In this document: positions 28,756 through 38,459 of the stretch, one piece after another | Numbering within the stretch: position 1 is the stretch's first letter | Layout: each line of letters begins with the position of its first letter | Source: Brevibacillus fortis | Lineage (GTDB): Bacteria; Bacillota; Bacilli; Brevibacillales; Brevibacillaceae | Assembly (NCBI RefSeq): GCF_003013395.1 | Contig: NZ_PXZM01000022.1 | Span: forward strand, 115,364 to 179,363 | DNA length: 64,000 nt | Direction of reading: 5' to 3' | The notes under the pieces: generated by a model | Told to the model about the DNA's origin: nothing | Databases searched by the model: none | Seen by the model: only the letters and a program-made list of their open reading frames with translations | Made by a program: the position numbers and the translations under genes

Positions 28756-29337
28756 TCAGTTTTTGCGTTCAATAATAGAGTCAATCAATCCGTAGGCCTT
28801 TGCTTCTTCTGCGCTCATGAAATTGTCGCGGTCTGTATCTTGCTCTACGCGTTCGTAAGGCTGACCTGTCCGCTCAGACAAAATCTCATTCAGCTGGCGC
28901 TTCGTTTTCATGATCCATTCCGCATGAATGCGGATGTCTTCTGCTTGCCCGCGCACACCACCGAGTGGCTGGTGAATCATCACTTCGGCATTTGGCAGAG
29001 CGAAGCGCTTGCCTTTGGCACCAGCAGCCAACAAGAAAGCACCCATGCTGGCAGCCATGCCCACACAAATCGTGGACACATCCGGTTTGATGTACTGCAT
29101 GGTGTCATAGATGGCCATTCCTGCTGTAACAGAACCACCTGGAGAGTTTATGTATAGCGATATGTCTTTGTCCGGATCTTCTGCCTGCAAGAACAGCAAC
29201 TGGGCGACAACCAGATTGGCAATTTCATCATCAATCTCGGTGCCCAAGAGAATAATCCGGTCTTTCAGGAGGCGCGAGTAAATATCGTAGGAGCGCTCGC
29301 CCCTGCTTGTTTGCTCGATGACCATAGGGATCAGCAT
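28756..29337 (-). CDS. clpP: ATP-dependent Clp protease proteolytic subunit
   Basis: ClpP is the serine peptidase barrel. The start at 29337 is fixed by AGGAGG and the conserved N-terminus ([18 protein letters not shown]), giving 193 residues. The triad is S97 (GMAASMGAF), H122 (MIHQPLGG) and D171 (DTDRDNFM). It lies between tig and clpX, an arrangement common in Gram-negatives and some Paenibacillaceae, whereas B. subtilis has clpP elsewhere. Confidence 0.96.
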   Translation of the reverse strand: MLIPMVIEQTSRGERSYDIYSRLLKDRIILLGTEIDDEIANLVVAQLLFLQAEDPDKDISLYINSPGGSVTAGMAIYDTMQYIKPDVSTICVGMAASMGAFLLAAGAKGKRFALPNAEVMIHQPLGGVRGQAEDIRIHAEWIMKTKRQLNEILSERTGQPYERVEQDTDRDNFMSAEEAKAYGLIDSIIERKN

Positions 29338-29375
29338 TATGTATTTTCCTCCTTTGCCGAAAAAAGTCAATGGTG

Positions 29376-29407
29376 GAAAAACAAGGCACGATACACTCGT
29401 GCCTTGT
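29376..29407 (-). terminator. Terminator or attenuator between tig and clpP
   Basis: ACAAGGCACGA (29381-29391) pairs perfectly with TCGTGCCTTGT (29397-29407) around a five-base loop, and the minus strand continues TTTTT. Since clpP has little room for a separate promoter, some read-through from tig is likely. Confidence 0.85.
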
Positions 29408-29469
29408 GGTCTTGACAACCAGTGCTCAGGGTTAGCCTGCCCACTGACCAGTCATGCGTTCTTCTAAGC

Positions 29470-30762
29470 TTATGCTGTTACTTTGCTTTCTGCAACCAGC
29501 AAATCTACTGTTTTGCGAGTTTGCACATCGCGGTACAGAGCAACCATGCCATCTTGTGCGGAGAAGATTTTGCGCAGTTCATCTGCTGGGCGGCCGTATA
29601 CGCCAGCCAGTTTATCGAGTTCTGCGTTTACGTCTTCTTCTGTTGCTTCGATGTTTTCTGCTTTACCGATCGCTTCCAAAGTCAAGGAAGTGCGAACGCG
29701 GGATGTTGCGTCTGCACGCAATTGATCACGCAGTTGGCTCTCATCCATACCGGAGAACTGGTAGTACAGCTCCAGAGTCATTCCTTGGTATTGCAGACGT
29801 TGGCCAAACTCATTTACCATTTGATCCAATTCATGCTCAACCATTACTTCTGGCAGATCGATTTCAGCGCTTTCAGCTGCTTTCAGAACGAGCTGTTCAC
29901 GAACATATTGATCTTTTTCTTGCGCTGTTTTTTCTTCGAGTTTTTTCTTGGTGTCTGCTTTCAGCTCTTCCAGCGTGTCGAACTCGCTCACGTCTTTGGC
30001 AAACTCATCATCCAAAGTAGGCAGGTTTTTGCGCTTCAGGCTGTTCAGCTTCACTTGGAATACCGCTTCTTTACCAGCGAGGTTAGGAGAGTGGTACTCT
30101 TCAGGGAAAGTTACGGTAATTTCTTTTTCTTCGCCGATGGAAAGACCAGCCAATTGCTCTTCGAACCCTGCGATGAAAGTACCGGAACCCAGTTCCAGAG
30201 AGTAATCTTCTGCTTTACCGCCTTCAAAAGCGACTCCGTCTTGGAAGCCTTCGAAATCGATGATAGCGATATCGCCTGTTTGTGCAGCACCCTCTTCTAC
30301 TGCTACGAGCTCAGCATGACGCTCTTGCATACGCTTCAGTTCAGCGTCAACGCTCTCTTCTGTTACAGAGAAGTCTTTTTCTTCGATGGACAGACCTTTG
30401 TAGTCGCCCAGCTTCACTTCAGGCTTCACAGTTACAGTCGCTTTGAAGATCAGGTTTTTCCCTTGTTCCATTTGCGTTACGTCTACTTCTGGACGATCTA
30501 CTGGCTCAATACCAGCTTCACGAACAGCTTGTCCGTATGCAGTTGGAAGCAGAATGTCAAGAGCGTCTTGGTACAGAGATTCTACACCAAAACGGGATTC
30601 GAACATTTTGCGTGGTACTTTTCCTTTGCGGAATCCTGGAACTTGAACTTTTTGAACCACTTTTTTAAACGCTTGATCCAATGCTGCGTCTACTTGCGTA
30701 GCATCTACTTCAATCGTCAGGACTCCCTGGTTATTCTCTACCTTTTCCCAATTTGCTGCCAC
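29470..30762 (-). CDS. tig: Trigger factor, ribosome-associated chaperone
   Basis: Trigger factor binds at the ribosomal tunnel exit and has peptidyl-prolyl isomerase activity. The 430 residues show the ribosome-binding signature [17 protein letters not shown] near residue 45, an FKBP-type middle domain ([14 protein letters not shown] to [19 protein letters not shown]) and a long helical C-terminal domain. The length matches the family. A good SigA promoter lies about 100 bases upstream. Confidence 0.95.
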   Translation of the reverse strand: MAANWEKVENNQGVLTIEVDATQVDAALDQAFKKVVQKVQVPGFRKGKVPRKMFESRFGVESLYQDALDILLPTAYGQAVREAGIEPVDRPEVDVTQMEQGKNLIFKATVTVKPEVKLGDYKGLSIEEKDFSVTEESVDAELKRMQERHAELVAVEEGAAQTGDIAIIDFEGFQDGVAFEGGKAEDYSLELGSGTFIAGFEEQLAGLSIGEEKEITVTFPEEYHSPNLAGKEAVFQVKLNSLKRKNLPTLDDEFAKDVSEFDTLEELKADTKKKLEEKTAQEKDQYVREQLVLKAAESAEIDLPEVMVEHELDQMVNEFGQRLQYQGMTLELYYQFSGMDESQLRDQLRADATSRVRTSLTLEAIGKAENIEATEEDVNAELDKLAGVYGRPADELRKIFSAQDGMVALYRDVQTRKTVDLLVAESKVTA

Positions 30763-30863
30763 GTAAACTTCCCCTCCTAAATCGAATCAACAGAACATCG
30801 CCAGCCGCGCCATGGTATCTTCGCAGGCTCGGATGATAATATTCTAGCCATTATAACCATTCT

Positions 30864-30891
30864 AGTATAGCACAAATCTTTTAGTTTTCAA
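30864..30891 (-). promoter_or_regulatory. SigA promoter of tig
   Basis: On the minus strand TTGAAA (30886-30891) and TATACT (30864-30869) are spaced 16 bases apart, with a TG one base before the -10. The -35 overlaps the stop codon region of the upstream phosphoesterase gene. Confidence 0.7.
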
Positions 30892-31427
30892 GAAGACCTC
30901 GCTTGGCGGCGAATAGAATAGTTCCCTCCCAATTGCGGAACCGCGTTGCCTAGATGGTCATAAAAGTCGACAGATATGTAAACTTCAGTTGTACTCGTTC
31001 CTGTCTCTTCTAAAAGAGCATATGTCGGTACGTGAAATCCGCGCGGCATTTGCAGGCTACCCGGATTCAGAAACAAGATGTCTCTCTCTACGCCACAGGC
31101 TGGTACATGAGAGTGACCGAATACGACTACATTTGCCCCGACCTCTTCTGCACGGTAATGAAGGCGCAGAAGAGAGCCTTTCACTCCGAAAAGATGCCCG
31201 TGCGTTTGCAGGATGTGAAGGTCGCGCCATTTGGTCTCTTGCTCAGTCGGCACCTCTTGTGTCGAATCGCAATTGCCTCGGACAAGCGTCATGTTGGAAA
31301 ACGGCTCGCGCTTGTGGTCGACACAAAAATCGCCACAATGCAAAATCTTTTCGACATGATGTCGGTTGACGACCTGGCTTACTTCCCGAACCAAGCCGTG
31401 GCTATCGCTCATGATGAGAATTCCCAT
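30888..31427 (-). CDS. ysnB: YfcE/YsnB-family metallophosphoesterase
   Basis: A 179-residue calcineurin-like phosphoesterase. Metal-site motifs are IMSDSHG, HCGDFCVD, RGNCD, THGHLFG and FGHSHVP. The ATG at 31427 is preferred to the GTG one codon earlier because GTGAGG is then six bases away. It is the third gene of the rph-rdgB-ysnB unit, the same order as in B. subtilis. The substrate is probably a phosphodiester or phosphomonoester, not known more exactly. Confidence 0.88.
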   Translation of the reverse strand: MGILIMSDSHGLVREVSQVVNRHHVEKILHCGDFCVDHKREPFSNMTLVRGNCDSTQEVPTEQETKWRDLHILQTHGHLFGVKGSLLRLHYRAEEVGANVVVFGHSHVPACGVERDILFLNPGSLQMPRGFHVPTYALLEETGTSTTEVYISVDFYDHLGNAVPQLGGNYSIRRQARSS

Positions 31428-31457
31428 CACGCCTCACTCTCCTGTTTTCTCACTTGT

Positions 31458-32051
31458 CTACTTGATGATGTCAAGCAGTTGCTGCATGGCACGAGCGCGG
31501 TGGCTGATCTGATTCTTTTCTTCTGGCATGAGTTCGGCCATCATTTTGTCCATCGAGGGGATGTAGAATACCGGATCGTACCCGAAGCCGTTTGTCCCTT
31601 TTGGCTCACGGCCGATGACACCCTCACAAGCACCAGTGGCAATGATTGGCTCTTCGCCTGGAATCACCAGCGCCAATGTACAACGGAAGCGAGCTGTGCG
31701 TTCCTCTGTCGACACTTCTTCCAGCTCTTTCAACAATTTACGCCAATTCTGCTCGTCTGTTGCATCTTCCCCGGCGAAGCGTGCGGAGTAAACACCAGGG
31801 CGTCCTTCCAGCGCATCTACTTCCAGACCAGAATCGTCACCGAGGGCTGGCATGTTCAAGTATGTAGAGATTTCGATTGCTTTTTTCAGCGAGTTTCCTT
31901 CGAAGGTGTCTTTGTCTTCTACTACCTCAGGCACACCTTCAAATTCAGCGAGGCTAATTCCTTCCCAGCCTGCCTCTGCGAACAGCCTGTTGAATTCTTT
32001 CACTTTTCCCTGGTTACGTGTTGCGAGAACGACTTTTTTTCGATTAGGCAT
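31458..32051 (-). CDS. rdgB: XTP/dITP diphosphatase
   Basis: This house-cleaning pyrophosphatase hydrolyses non-canonical purine triphosphates (XTP, dITP) and keeps them out of DNA and RNA. The 197 residues start with [15 protein letters not shown], contain [20 protein letters not shown] with the metal-binding acids, and end with NQISHRARA. It overlaps rph by eight bases. Confidence 0.94.
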   Translation of the reverse strand: MPNRKKVVLATRNQGKVKEFNRLFAEAGWEGISLAEFEGVPEVVEDKDTFEGNSLKKAIEISTYLNMPALGDDSGLEVDALEGRPGVYSARFAGEDATDEQNWRKLLKELEEVSTEERTARFRCTLALVIPGEEPIIATGACEGVIGREPKGTNGFGYDPVFYIPSMDKMMAELMPEEKNQISHRARAMQQLLDIIK

Positions 32052-32805
32052 GACTTTCCTCCACTACCGATTGTGCAAAAGAGAGCGAAACATCAGCCAG
32101 CGCCTCTTTTTGGTTGTTAATCAAGTTGTCTATGCCGATTTTCGCAAGGGCAATCATTTCTTGTAGCTGTTCAGGAGAAAATGGAGCATCCTCGCCTGTT
32201 CCTTGCAGTTCGACAAACTTTCCTTTTCCCGTCATGACGACATTCATGTCGACAATCGCTGTAGAATCTTCTTTGTAGTTGAGATCAAGCACTGCTTCCT
32301 CGCCGACCACCCCTACTGAGGTCGCTGCCAGGAAATCGTTGAGCGGCAGCTGTTTCCAGGTGCCACTGTCCACTAGCTTTTGCATCGCGTCTACCATTGC
32401 CACAAAGGCCCCAGTAATCGAAGCTGTTCTTGTACCCCCATCTGCCTGGATGACATCGCAATCCAGCCAAATGGTGCGTTCACCCATAGCTTCAAGGTTC
32501 ACAACGGAGCGCAGAGCACGCCCGATCAGACGCTGAATCTCCATCGTTCTTCCACCGACTTTTCCTTTGGACGACTCACGCGCGTTGCGGGTCGCTGTTG
32601 CTCGGGGAAGCATGGAATACTCGGCTGTGATCCAGCCCTTCCCGCCACCACGCATAAAAGGCGGTACCCGGTCCTCCAAAGTCGCCGTACAAATCACCTT
32701 TGTGTCTCCGACTTCAATCAGGCACGATCCTTCTGCGTGTTTAATATAATTGCGCGTAATGGTTACGGGGCGCAATTGATCATGGGCACGGCCATCCACT
32801 CTCAT
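32044..32805 (-). CDS. rph: Ribonuclease PH
   Basis: RNase PH trims tRNA 3' ends by phosphorolysis. The 253-residue protein begins with [16 protein letters not shown] and has [26 protein letters not shown] and [16 protein letters not shown], covering the phosphate-binding arginines and catalytic Asp. It heads the rph-rdgB-ysnB operon. The ATG follows AGGAGG. Confidence 0.95.
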   Translation of the reverse strand: MRVDGRAHDQLRPVTITRNYIKHAEGSCLIEVGDTKVICTATLEDRVPPFMRGGGKGWITAEYSMLPRATATRNARESSKGKVGGRTMEIQRLIGRALRSVVNLEAMGERTIWLDCDVIQADGGTRTASITGAFVAMVDAMQKLVDSGTWKQLPLNDFLAATSVGVVGEEAVLDLNYKEDSTAIVDMNVVMTGKGKFVELQGTGEDAPFSPEQLQEMIALAKIGIDNLINNQKEALADVSLSFAQSVVEESHA

Positions 32806-32843
32806 TCCAAGTTCCTCCTAAATCGCTTTGTTACACTCCGCTC

Positions 32844-32852
32844 ATTATACCA
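32844..32852 (-). promoter_or_regulatory. Extended -10 promoter of the rph operon
   Basis: The minus strand shows TGGTATAAT, an extended -10, about 40 bases before the rph start. The -35 is weak (TGGCAG at 18 bases), which is usual for extended -10 promoters. Confidence 0.5.
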
Positions 32853-32983
32853 GACGCAGGAAACGATCTGCCACTGCACAAACGCCTCTTCCCTATTTAC
32901 GTTAATTGCAAATATTCTTGTCACTTCCTTCTCCTTTTTCGCTTCGGCTCTGTACGTGCAGGGACAGCAAGCAAATCACGAAC

Positions 32984-33015
32984 AAAAACCACGCTCGTTA
33001 ATACGGGCGTGGCTC
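32984..33015 (-). terminator. Terminator of gerM
   Basis: CCACGCTCG (32989-32997) pairs with CGGGCGTGG (33004-33012) with one G-T/mismatch position, and the minus strand continues TTTTTG. It lies right after the gerM stop codon. Confidence 0.82.
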
Positions 33016-33020
33016 GGTCA

Positions 33021-34073
33021 TTACAACTGTATGGGATTGAGTTGAACCGGGCGACTCACTGGCTTGGTGAACTCGCCACTATCTAGCGGTTTTCCTTCCA
33101 CCAGTAGCTGCACTTGCTTCGCTCCTGTCGTTTCTGTCAATGACAAGACGAGCGATTGCAGGGCCTCTGGGCTCGCTTCCTTGCCATCGTCATACTTGAG
33201 GATGTCACTGCTCAAATCGACCGTCACCAAATCTTTTTCCTGCTTCACATTCAGAACACGTGTCGTACGGAGCAAGGAGCTAAATAGCTGCGATCCTTGT
33301 TTCGGTCCTTTGATCAACTCTTCAACGGTTGCTTTGGCGATGTCAGCCGTTTCAGGAACCAGGCGAGTGACTGGGACATAATACGTACGTGTATCATCCA
33401 GCTGTCCTTGGAAATAAACCGTCACAGTGGAGGTATCTCCTGGTACGGCCCCATCGCCCAATTCGAGATTGACTCCTTGATTCCGGTCTAATAGCGTGAT
33501 CGGTGTTTTGGCTGCTGGCATTTCTGTCAACGGCGTGCCGTTTACCCAAATTTGCACAGTCTTGACGTTGCTGAATTCTGTCAACGCCCGGGTGACTGCA
33601 TCGACAATTTTCTTCTCGTCTTTCTCCTCGTACGTTTTGAAGTCTTTGGAAAAATCGACGGTGGCTACGCCGCTTTTGATGACAAGTCCTTTTACTTCTG
33701 TCCCTTTCGGCAAGACAGCAGAGAAGCCACTCTGGAGCATGCTCTCGACCGGACCACCTTTTACCATATAGTTCAATACTTGTTTGGCGGGACCTTCTGA
33801 TTTCGGAAGAGTCATCGAGACAGGAACGATATATCCGTTAGCATCCTGCAAGTAAACCATTCTCTCTCCAGTCTCCTGAACGACCGGTTGTGCACCGTCT
33901 TTTGCAGCATCCGGGGACGGCGTGCCGTTTGGCAAATCAACTGATACCTCTGACTGTGGTGGTGCATCAATACTAATCGTTTCCTTTTCCGGGCCAAAGA
34001 GACCGCAGCCCGACAAAAGCACTGCGCTAACCCCCAGCACGGCCGTCATTTTCCCGATGTGCCTTATCTTCAT
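33021..34073 (-). CDS. gerM: Spore germination lipoprotein GerM
   Basis: GerM takes part in sporulation and germination and contributes, in B. subtilis, to the feeding-tube complex between mother cell and forespore. The ATG at 34073 gives 350 residues with a lipobox ending in LLSGC (Cys23). Two GerMN domains follow, at about residues 75-195 and 215-335, each with the pattern of a YLQD or VYFQ strand, TLPK/TRLVPE, and KSGVATVDFS or EKDLVTVDLS. It lies 96 bases after racE on the same strand. Confidence 0.92.
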   Translation of the reverse strand: MKIRHIGKMTAVLGVSAVLLSGCGLFGPEKETISIDAPPQSEVSVDLPNGTPSPDAAKDGAQPVVQETGERMVYLQDANGYIVPVSMTLPKSEGPAKQVLNYMVKGGPVESMLQSGFSAVLPKGTEVKGLVIKSGVATVDFSKDFKTYEEKDEKKIVDAVTRALTEFSNVKTVQIWVNGTPLTEMPAAKTPITLLDRNQGVNLELGDGAVPGDTSTVTVYFQGQLDDTRTYYVPVTRLVPETADIAKATVEELIKGPKQGSQLFSSLLRTTRVLNVKQEKDLVTVDLSSDILKYDDGKEASPEALQSLVLSLTETTGAKQVQLLVEGKPLDSGEFTKPVSRPVQLNPIQL

Positions 34074-34106
34074 TTCCCCAGCCTCCTCCAGACACTTTGT
34101 ACTACC

Positions 34107-34135
34107 ATGTATACGAGCTAGGCTTGGGTTTATGC
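34107..34135 (-). promoter_or_regulatory. Candidate SigE-type promoter of gerM
   Basis: On the minus strand GCATAAA (34129-34135) and GTATACAT (34107-34114) are separated by 14 bases, close to the sigma-E consensus. It lies in the racE-gerM gap, so gerM may be expressed separately during sporulation. Confidence 0.4.
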
Positions 34136-34169
34136 GTTTAAAGTTTGTTTCGCCAGACAAGATCTTCCA

Positions 34170-34982
34170 TCAGGGCTGGACGGATTTTTCCAATGAGTGG
34201 TGCTGGACGTTCACTTTGCAATCCAGCCATTCTTCTGCAATGATCCGGAATTTGTGAGCGTCCCCACTCGTTACAAACAGATGTTTCGGGCGCTCTATTT
34301 GCTTGCTTTCGGCGTCCGTCGCGATTTGCAGGGACAATTCTCGCGCTGTCTCCTCAGCTGAGTTGATCAGACGAACTCGATCTCCCATCACTTCTGATAT
34401 GACTGGTGCTAGCAACGGATAGTGTGTACAGCCCAAAATTAACGTGTCCAAATCTTCGTGTAAGAACGGAGCGAGCGTTTCTTTTACGACTCTTCTTGCT
34501 TCCTCCGAGTTCGCCATATGGCTCTCCACCAGCGGCACAAATGCGGGGCAAGCCATGCCTGCGACGTACAGATCAGGTTGAATCCGTAAAAGCGCACGTT
34601 CATACGCTTTGGTACGAATGGTCGTTTCCGTCCCGATGACACCGACCCTTCCGTTTTTCGTCACTTGAACAGCCGCACGTGCCCCTGGGTCGATCACCCC
34701 GATGACCGGCAGCGGCAAATCTCCCATCGCTTCCTCCAGCACAACGGCAGTCGCCGTATTACAAGCGATCACCAATGCTTTTAACGGTGTACGCATCACA
34801 AAATCAATCATTTGAAAACTGTAGGCACGAATCTCTTCCGGCGATTTGGAGCCATACGGACAACGGGCATTATCGCCTACATAAACAATCCGTTCTTCGG
34901 GTAGCTGACGCATGACTTCCTTCGCAACAGTTAATCCTCCCACTCCTGAATCAATAACGGCAATCGCTCGTTCTCTACTCAT
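34170..34982 (-). CDS. racE: Glutamate racemase
   Basis: RacE (MurI) supplies D-glutamate for peptidoglycan. The ATG at 34982 gives 270 residues and the usual N-terminus AIAVIDSGVGGLTV. Both catalytic cysteines are present: C74 in VIACNTATAV and C185 in LGCTHYPLL. GGGGAG lies ten bases before the start. The order racE-gerM-rph-rdgB-ysnB matches the B. subtilis chromosome. Confidence 0.95.
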   Translation of the reverse strand: MSRERAIAVIDSGVGGLTVAKEVMRQLPEERIVYVGDNARCPYGSKSPEEIRAYSFQMIDFVMRTPLKALVIACNTATAVVLEEAMGDLPLPVIGVIDPGARAAVQVTKNGRVGVIGTETTIRTKAYERALLRIQPDLYVAGMACPAFVPLVESHMANSEEARRVVKETLAPFLHEDLDTLILGCTHYPLLAPVISEVMGDRVRLINSAEETARELSLQIATDAESKQIERPKHLFVTSGDAHKFRIIAEEWLDCKVNVQHHSLEKSVQP

Positions 34983-35152
34983 GCTAATGTGTCTCCCCTG
35001 TTGAAATGAATATAGTACAGCATACCACTCAAACATTTGTGCTACTACCATATGCGGAGATGAAATTTCTTGTACTCCGCAAATGTCGCACCTTCTCTAG
35101 GCGCCCTTCATAATCTGGGGAGAGATGATGTGCCCACGAGGAGGAGAATCTT

Positions 35153-36184
35153 TTGGTAGAAGAAGCCAAGAATTTGCTGGACTGGAGCCAATGGGGCCGA
35201 CAATGGATCGAGCATTTACGCAGACATAAAACACTGAATCGAGAACTCGAACGGCATCTGCACAAATTTGAAGAAACATTTACGCTGATCGGAAGGCAAG
35301 CATCAAAGCTTGATTCGACAAAAGAAGTCGACGAGCTCCCTGCTCTCATCACTCGCGCAGAACAGGTGCAGGAACAATTCCATCATTTTTTGCGCCTGGC
35401 TCAGTTGAGTGAAGATGAGCATGTGGAAGCAGACGTGAGGGAACCTGTTCAGGAAGCAATGAATCCACAGCCAGCGGTGGCGGAAGAAGAGCAAGTGCCT
35501 GTAATGCCAGCCCCCGTTTCCTATCCCGGTGCACGTGAGCCAGTCCGTGCGGCTCGCCCCGTGGCCCTCGGCCGACATACACTCCCTCCACTCCCTTATG
35601 CCTACAACGCTTTAGAGCCGTACATCGATGAAGCCACGATGCAAATCCATCACAATAAGCTACACCAAAAGTATGTAGACGATCTCAATACAGCAGAGCG
35701 GAAGCTAGCAGAGGCTCGAGAAAGTGGCAACTTTGATCTCATACGCCATTGGGAACGCGAGCTAGCCTTTAATGGGGCCGGTCATTACTTGCATACCATC
35801 TTTTGGCCATCCATGAGTCCAAATGGCGGTAACACTCCATCTGCTGATCTCGCCGCGGCAATCAATCGGTATTTCGGTTCGTATGACGGATTTAAGAGAC
35901 AATTTAGTCAGGCGGCTGAAAAGGTAGAAGGTCCTGGGTGGGCGATCCTCGTTTGGTCCCCGCGAGCACATCATCTGGAGATTCTTACAGCCGAAAAGCA
36001 TCAGAACCTGTCACAGTGGGATGTGATTCCGCTACTGGTTCTGGACGTTTGGGAGCATGCCTATTTCCTGGCGTATCAAAACCAGCGAGACAAGTATGTA
36101 GAAAACTGGTGGAATATCGTCAACTGGCCATACGTAGAAGAGCGATTCGAGAAAGCACGAAAACTGCGCTGGGAGCCGTATTGA
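35153..36184 (+). CDS. Fe/Mn superoxide dismutase with N-terminal extension (SodF-like)
   Basis: A 343-residue protein whose C-terminal 200 residues are a Fe/Mn superoxide dismutase domain. It starts at HTLPPLPYAYNALEPYID, with metal ligands in MQIHHNKLH, GAGHYLHTIFWPSMSP and LDVWEHAYFLAYQ. The first 140 residues are helical and acidic, with a coiled-coil-like part and a linker rich in Pro, Val and Ala. B. subtilis SodF also has an N-terminal extension. The start is TTG after AGGAGGAG. No signal peptide is evident. Whether it keeps full dismutase activity is not certain. Confidence 0.85.
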   Translation: MVEEAKNLLDWSQWGRQWIEHLRRHKTLNRELERHLHKFEETFTLIGRQASKLDSTKEVDELPALITRAEQVQEQFHHFLRLAQLSEDEHVEADVREPVQEAMNPQPAVAEEEQVPVMPAPVSYPGAREPVRAARPVALGRHTLPPLPYAYNALEPYIDEATMQIHHNKLHQKYVDDLNTAERKLAEARESGNFDLIRHWERELAFNGAGHYLHTIFWPSMSPNGGNTPSADLAAAINRYFGSYDGFKRQFSQAAEKVEGPGWAILVWSPRAHHLEILTAEKHQNLSQWDVIPLLVLDVWEHAYFLAYQNQRDKYVENWWNIVNWPYVEERFEKARKLRWEPY

Positions 36185-36206
36185 CTTGTACCTCCCCTTC
36201 ATTGAC

Positions 36207-36255
36207 AAACCCCCTCGTCATCCCAAAACGGCAGGAATGAGAGGGGGTTTTTATT
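36207..36255. terminator. Terminator between sodF-like gene and cyclophilin gene
   Basis: AAACCCCCTC (36207-36216) pairs with GAGGGGGTTT (36241-36250), and the stem extends inward through TCAT/ATGA. The plus strand continues with T residues and the minus strand ends in GTTTGTCAA, so it mainly serves the plus-strand gene. Confidence 0.8.
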
Positions 36256-36263
36256 TGCGTAAC

Positions 36264-37370
36264 TTATTTGTTATACGGGACAAATTCGATCTTTTTCACT
36301 TTGATCGGATTTTGGATGGGCTTGGCATTCTCATCTGTTTTCTGGGCAGCGATTTTGTCTACGACTTCCATCCCGGCAAACACATGACCAAAAACAGTGT
36401 GGCGATTGTCGAGGTAAGCTCGTCCGCCAATTTCTTTATACTTCGCTTCTGCGTTCAACGGGAGTGCCGATAAATCGAGGTACTCCTGATCTACCTTCGG
36501 GCTTTGTACAATATAGAAATGCGTACTGTTCGTATTAGGTCCAGCGTTCCCCATACTGAGCGCACCTCTGAAGTTGAACAGATCCCGGCTAAACTCGTCC
36601 TCAAACGACTCTCCGTAAATACTCGGCAGCTCCTTGCCATCCTGCCCTTTCAAATCTCCCGCCTGAATCATGAAATCGTTGATCACACGGTGAAAGATCA
36701 TATTGTTGTATTGTCCTTTGTTCGCAAGGGTTTTAAAGTTTTCCACAGCTTTTGGAGCTTTGCTCGGGAACAGTCTCAGCTTGATCACACCGGCATCAGT
36801 CGTGATCACGCATATTTCTTCGCCTTTGCGTGGCTTCTCCAGCTGAAACAGCTTTACATCTGACACATCGATGCCAGAGTCCTGCCAAATGACGCCCCAA
36901 GCTTTCCAGTTCACCGGGTCTGTCCCGAGCCTGGCCAAGCCAATATAATCCGTTTTTTCAATGGCCTTGTTAGCTGCGGTATACCCGACGTATTTGAATT
37001 TCACAATCGCACGGTAGTTATTGTAAGCGTCCTCCTTCGTGACGGTGTACAGCTTGTCTACTTTTGCTTCGATTACCTGAATGTTTTTGTATTGCGCCAA
37101 TCCTTCCACGTAGGTTTTCATCGCAAAATTCGATAAGGAGTCGTCTGCTATCAGCTTTGCTACCTCAGCAGGATTTGATCGCTGCTTCACCAAGGACGCT
37201 ATGAAATCATTCACTTCCTGCTTATCTCCCCCATGTGGGCGGAACTGGTTGACCTGAACTTCGCTACGATAATCATGAATAGCATTTGCAGCAGCATGTT
37301 GGACAAAAGTCGGACTCAGTAACGGGATCGCAATACTTGCAACGACTGCCAGAGAAACGAGTTTTTTCAT
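36264..37370 (-). CDS. Exported cyclophilin-type peptidyl-prolyl isomerase
   Basis: A 368-residue secreted protein. From the ATG at 37370 (GGGGGCGGAAAGA upstream) a signal peptide of about 28 residues ends at HAAANA. A middle region of about 150 residues without a recognised motif follows. The C-terminal cyclophilin domain has ITTDAGVIKLRLFPSKAP, NNMIFHRVINDFMIQAGD, NFRGALSMGNAGPNTNSTHF and NRHTVFGHVFAGMEVVDKI. It probably helps proline isomerisation during folding outside the membrane. Confidence 0.9.
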   Translation of the reverse strand: MKKLVSLAVVASIAIPLLSPTFVQHAAANAIHDYRSEVQVNQFRPHGGDKQEVNDFIASLVKQRSNPAEVAKLIADDSLSNFAMKTYVEGLAQYKNIQVIEAKVDKLYTVTKEDAYNNYRAIVKFKYVGYTAANKAIEKTDYIGLARLGTDPVNWKAWGVIWQDSGIDVSDVKLFQLEKPRKGEEICVITTDAGVIKLRLFPSKAPKAVENFKTLANKGQYNNMIFHRVINDFMIQAGDLKGQDGKELPSIYGESFEDEFSRDLFNFRGALSMGNAGPNTNSTHFYIVQSPKVDQEYLDLSALPLNAEAKYKEIGGRAYLDNRHTVFGHVFAGMEVVDKIAAQKTDENAKPIQNPIKVKKIEFVPYNK

Positions 37371-37493
37371 TCTTTCCGCCCCCACTAAATTAGAAGATTG
37401 TTCCATGAAAACAGTATAGCTCAATCCGTGAATAAATGTCTGAAATATTTTAAAATTCAGCTAAATAAAGCGAGAAAATCTCATTTTTTCCCA

Positions 37494-37519
37494 TGAAATC
37501 TCTTGCGTCTTTTTGCGTC
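37494..37519 (+). promoter_or_regulatory. Candidate ECF sigma promoter for the Gmad2-sigma-anti-sigma unit
   Basis: TGAAAT (37494-37499) and CGTC (37516-37519) are separated by 16 bases, the layout of Bacillus ECF promoters (TGAAAC-16-CGTC). It lies about 97 bases upstream of the Gmad2 gene and suggests that the ECF factor encoded in this unit activates its own expression. Confidence 0.45.
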
Positions 37520-37615
37520 CCTCCCCCGTCTAACCCATGTAAACTTCATGAAGCTACAACAATAAAACAATCAATCATTACGGCAATGCGCCATATAAGG
37601 GAGAGACATACCACC

Positions 37616-38356
37616 ATGAATAAAAAAACCATCGCTGCTTCTATTTTGACTTGCTCTGTTTTTGCAGGAGCTCTAGGCACCACTTGGGCTAACCAGACTG
37701 CTACCCCAGTAACCACACAGCAAGCAACAAAAGCAAACGAAGCAGCCACACAAAATACGTTCCGCAATATTAAACTGGCAGAGCCAGCACTGCTGTACAC
37801 GCTAAAAGGCGAAGCCAGCGTTTTTGAGGGTACGTACCAATACGCAGTAAAACAAGGCAAGCACGTATTGGCAAAAGGATTCGGAACGGCTTCACAAGGC
37901 GGGCCAGAATGGGGAACTTTTGCACAAACGGTGAAAATACCCGTAAGTGAGTTGATTGAAAACGAGCCATTGACGCTAGAAATGTTTGAAGTCAACCAAG
38001 AGAACGGCGAGATCATCAACAAGCTTTCCGTTCCACTGAATAGCTCCGATAAAGTAAAAAACAATAACGTATTTCGCAACCTGAAGCTAGCCGCACCGTC
38101 TGTCGTGTACACAGTAGCTGGCGAGGCGAGCGTTTTCGAAGGCACGTATCAGTATGCCGTGAAGCAAGGTGAACAAGTAGTCGCAAAAGGCTTTGGAACA
38201 GCTTCTAAAGGCGGCCCGGAATGGGGTCAATTCTCACAGGAGATTGTCATCCCACTGAGTAATCTGTCCCAAAATAAGCCAAGCATCCTCGAGCTGTTTG
38301 AAATCGATCAAGAAAACGGCCAAATGAAAAATATAATGGTGCTTCCATTGAAGTAA
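37616..38356 (+). CDS. Secreted protein with two Gmad2-type Ig-like domains
   Basis: A 246-residue exported protein with a signal peptide (residues 1-26, to TTWA). Two tandem repeats of about 95 residues share FRNIKLAEPALLYTLKGEAS/FRNLKLAAPSVVYTVAGEAS, VFEGTYQYAVKQG, FGTAS and GGPEWG. This matches the Gmad2 immunoglobulin-like domain seen in spore germination and envelope proteins. The ATG at 37616 is preceded by AAGGGAGAG. It lies directly upstream of an ECF sigma gene and is probably part of its regulon or a sensing partner. Confidence 0.85.
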   Translation: MNKKTIAASILTCSVFAGALGTTWANQTATPVTTQQATKANEAATQNTFRNIKLAEPALLYTLKGEASVFEGTYQYAVKQGKHVLAKGFGTASQGGPEWGTFAQTVKIPVSELIENEPLTLEMFEVNQENGEIINKLSVPLNSSDKVKNNNVFRNLKLAAPSVVYTVAGEASVFEGTYQYAVKQGEQVVAKGFGTASKGGPEWGQFSQEIVIPLSNLSQNKPSILELFEIDQENGQMKNIMVLPLK

Positions 38357-38373
38357 GGATAGAAGAATCTACG

Positions 38374-38410
38374 CTCCCGCAGTGTCTCTAGCGCTGCGGG
38401 ATTATTTTCG
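38374..38410 (+). terminator. Terminator or attenuator after the Gmad2 gene
   Basis: CCCGCAG pairs with CTGCGGG around an 11-base loop, followed by ATTATTTTC. It lies between the Gmad2 gene and the ECF sigma gene and may lower, rather than stop, transcription of the sigma gene. Confidence 0.6.
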
Positions 38411-38459
38411 ATCAGAAAGGAAGAACCTAACATATTCAGCAAGGAGGGTGTGCAGCATC

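Noticed and set aside
27485..28795. 436-codon plus-strand open frame
   Set aside because: It is the antisense shadow of clpX, with no family motif.
29422..30780. 452-codon plus-strand open frame
   Set aside because: It is the antisense shadow of tig, rich in Phe, Cys and Gln, and includes the terminator before clpP.
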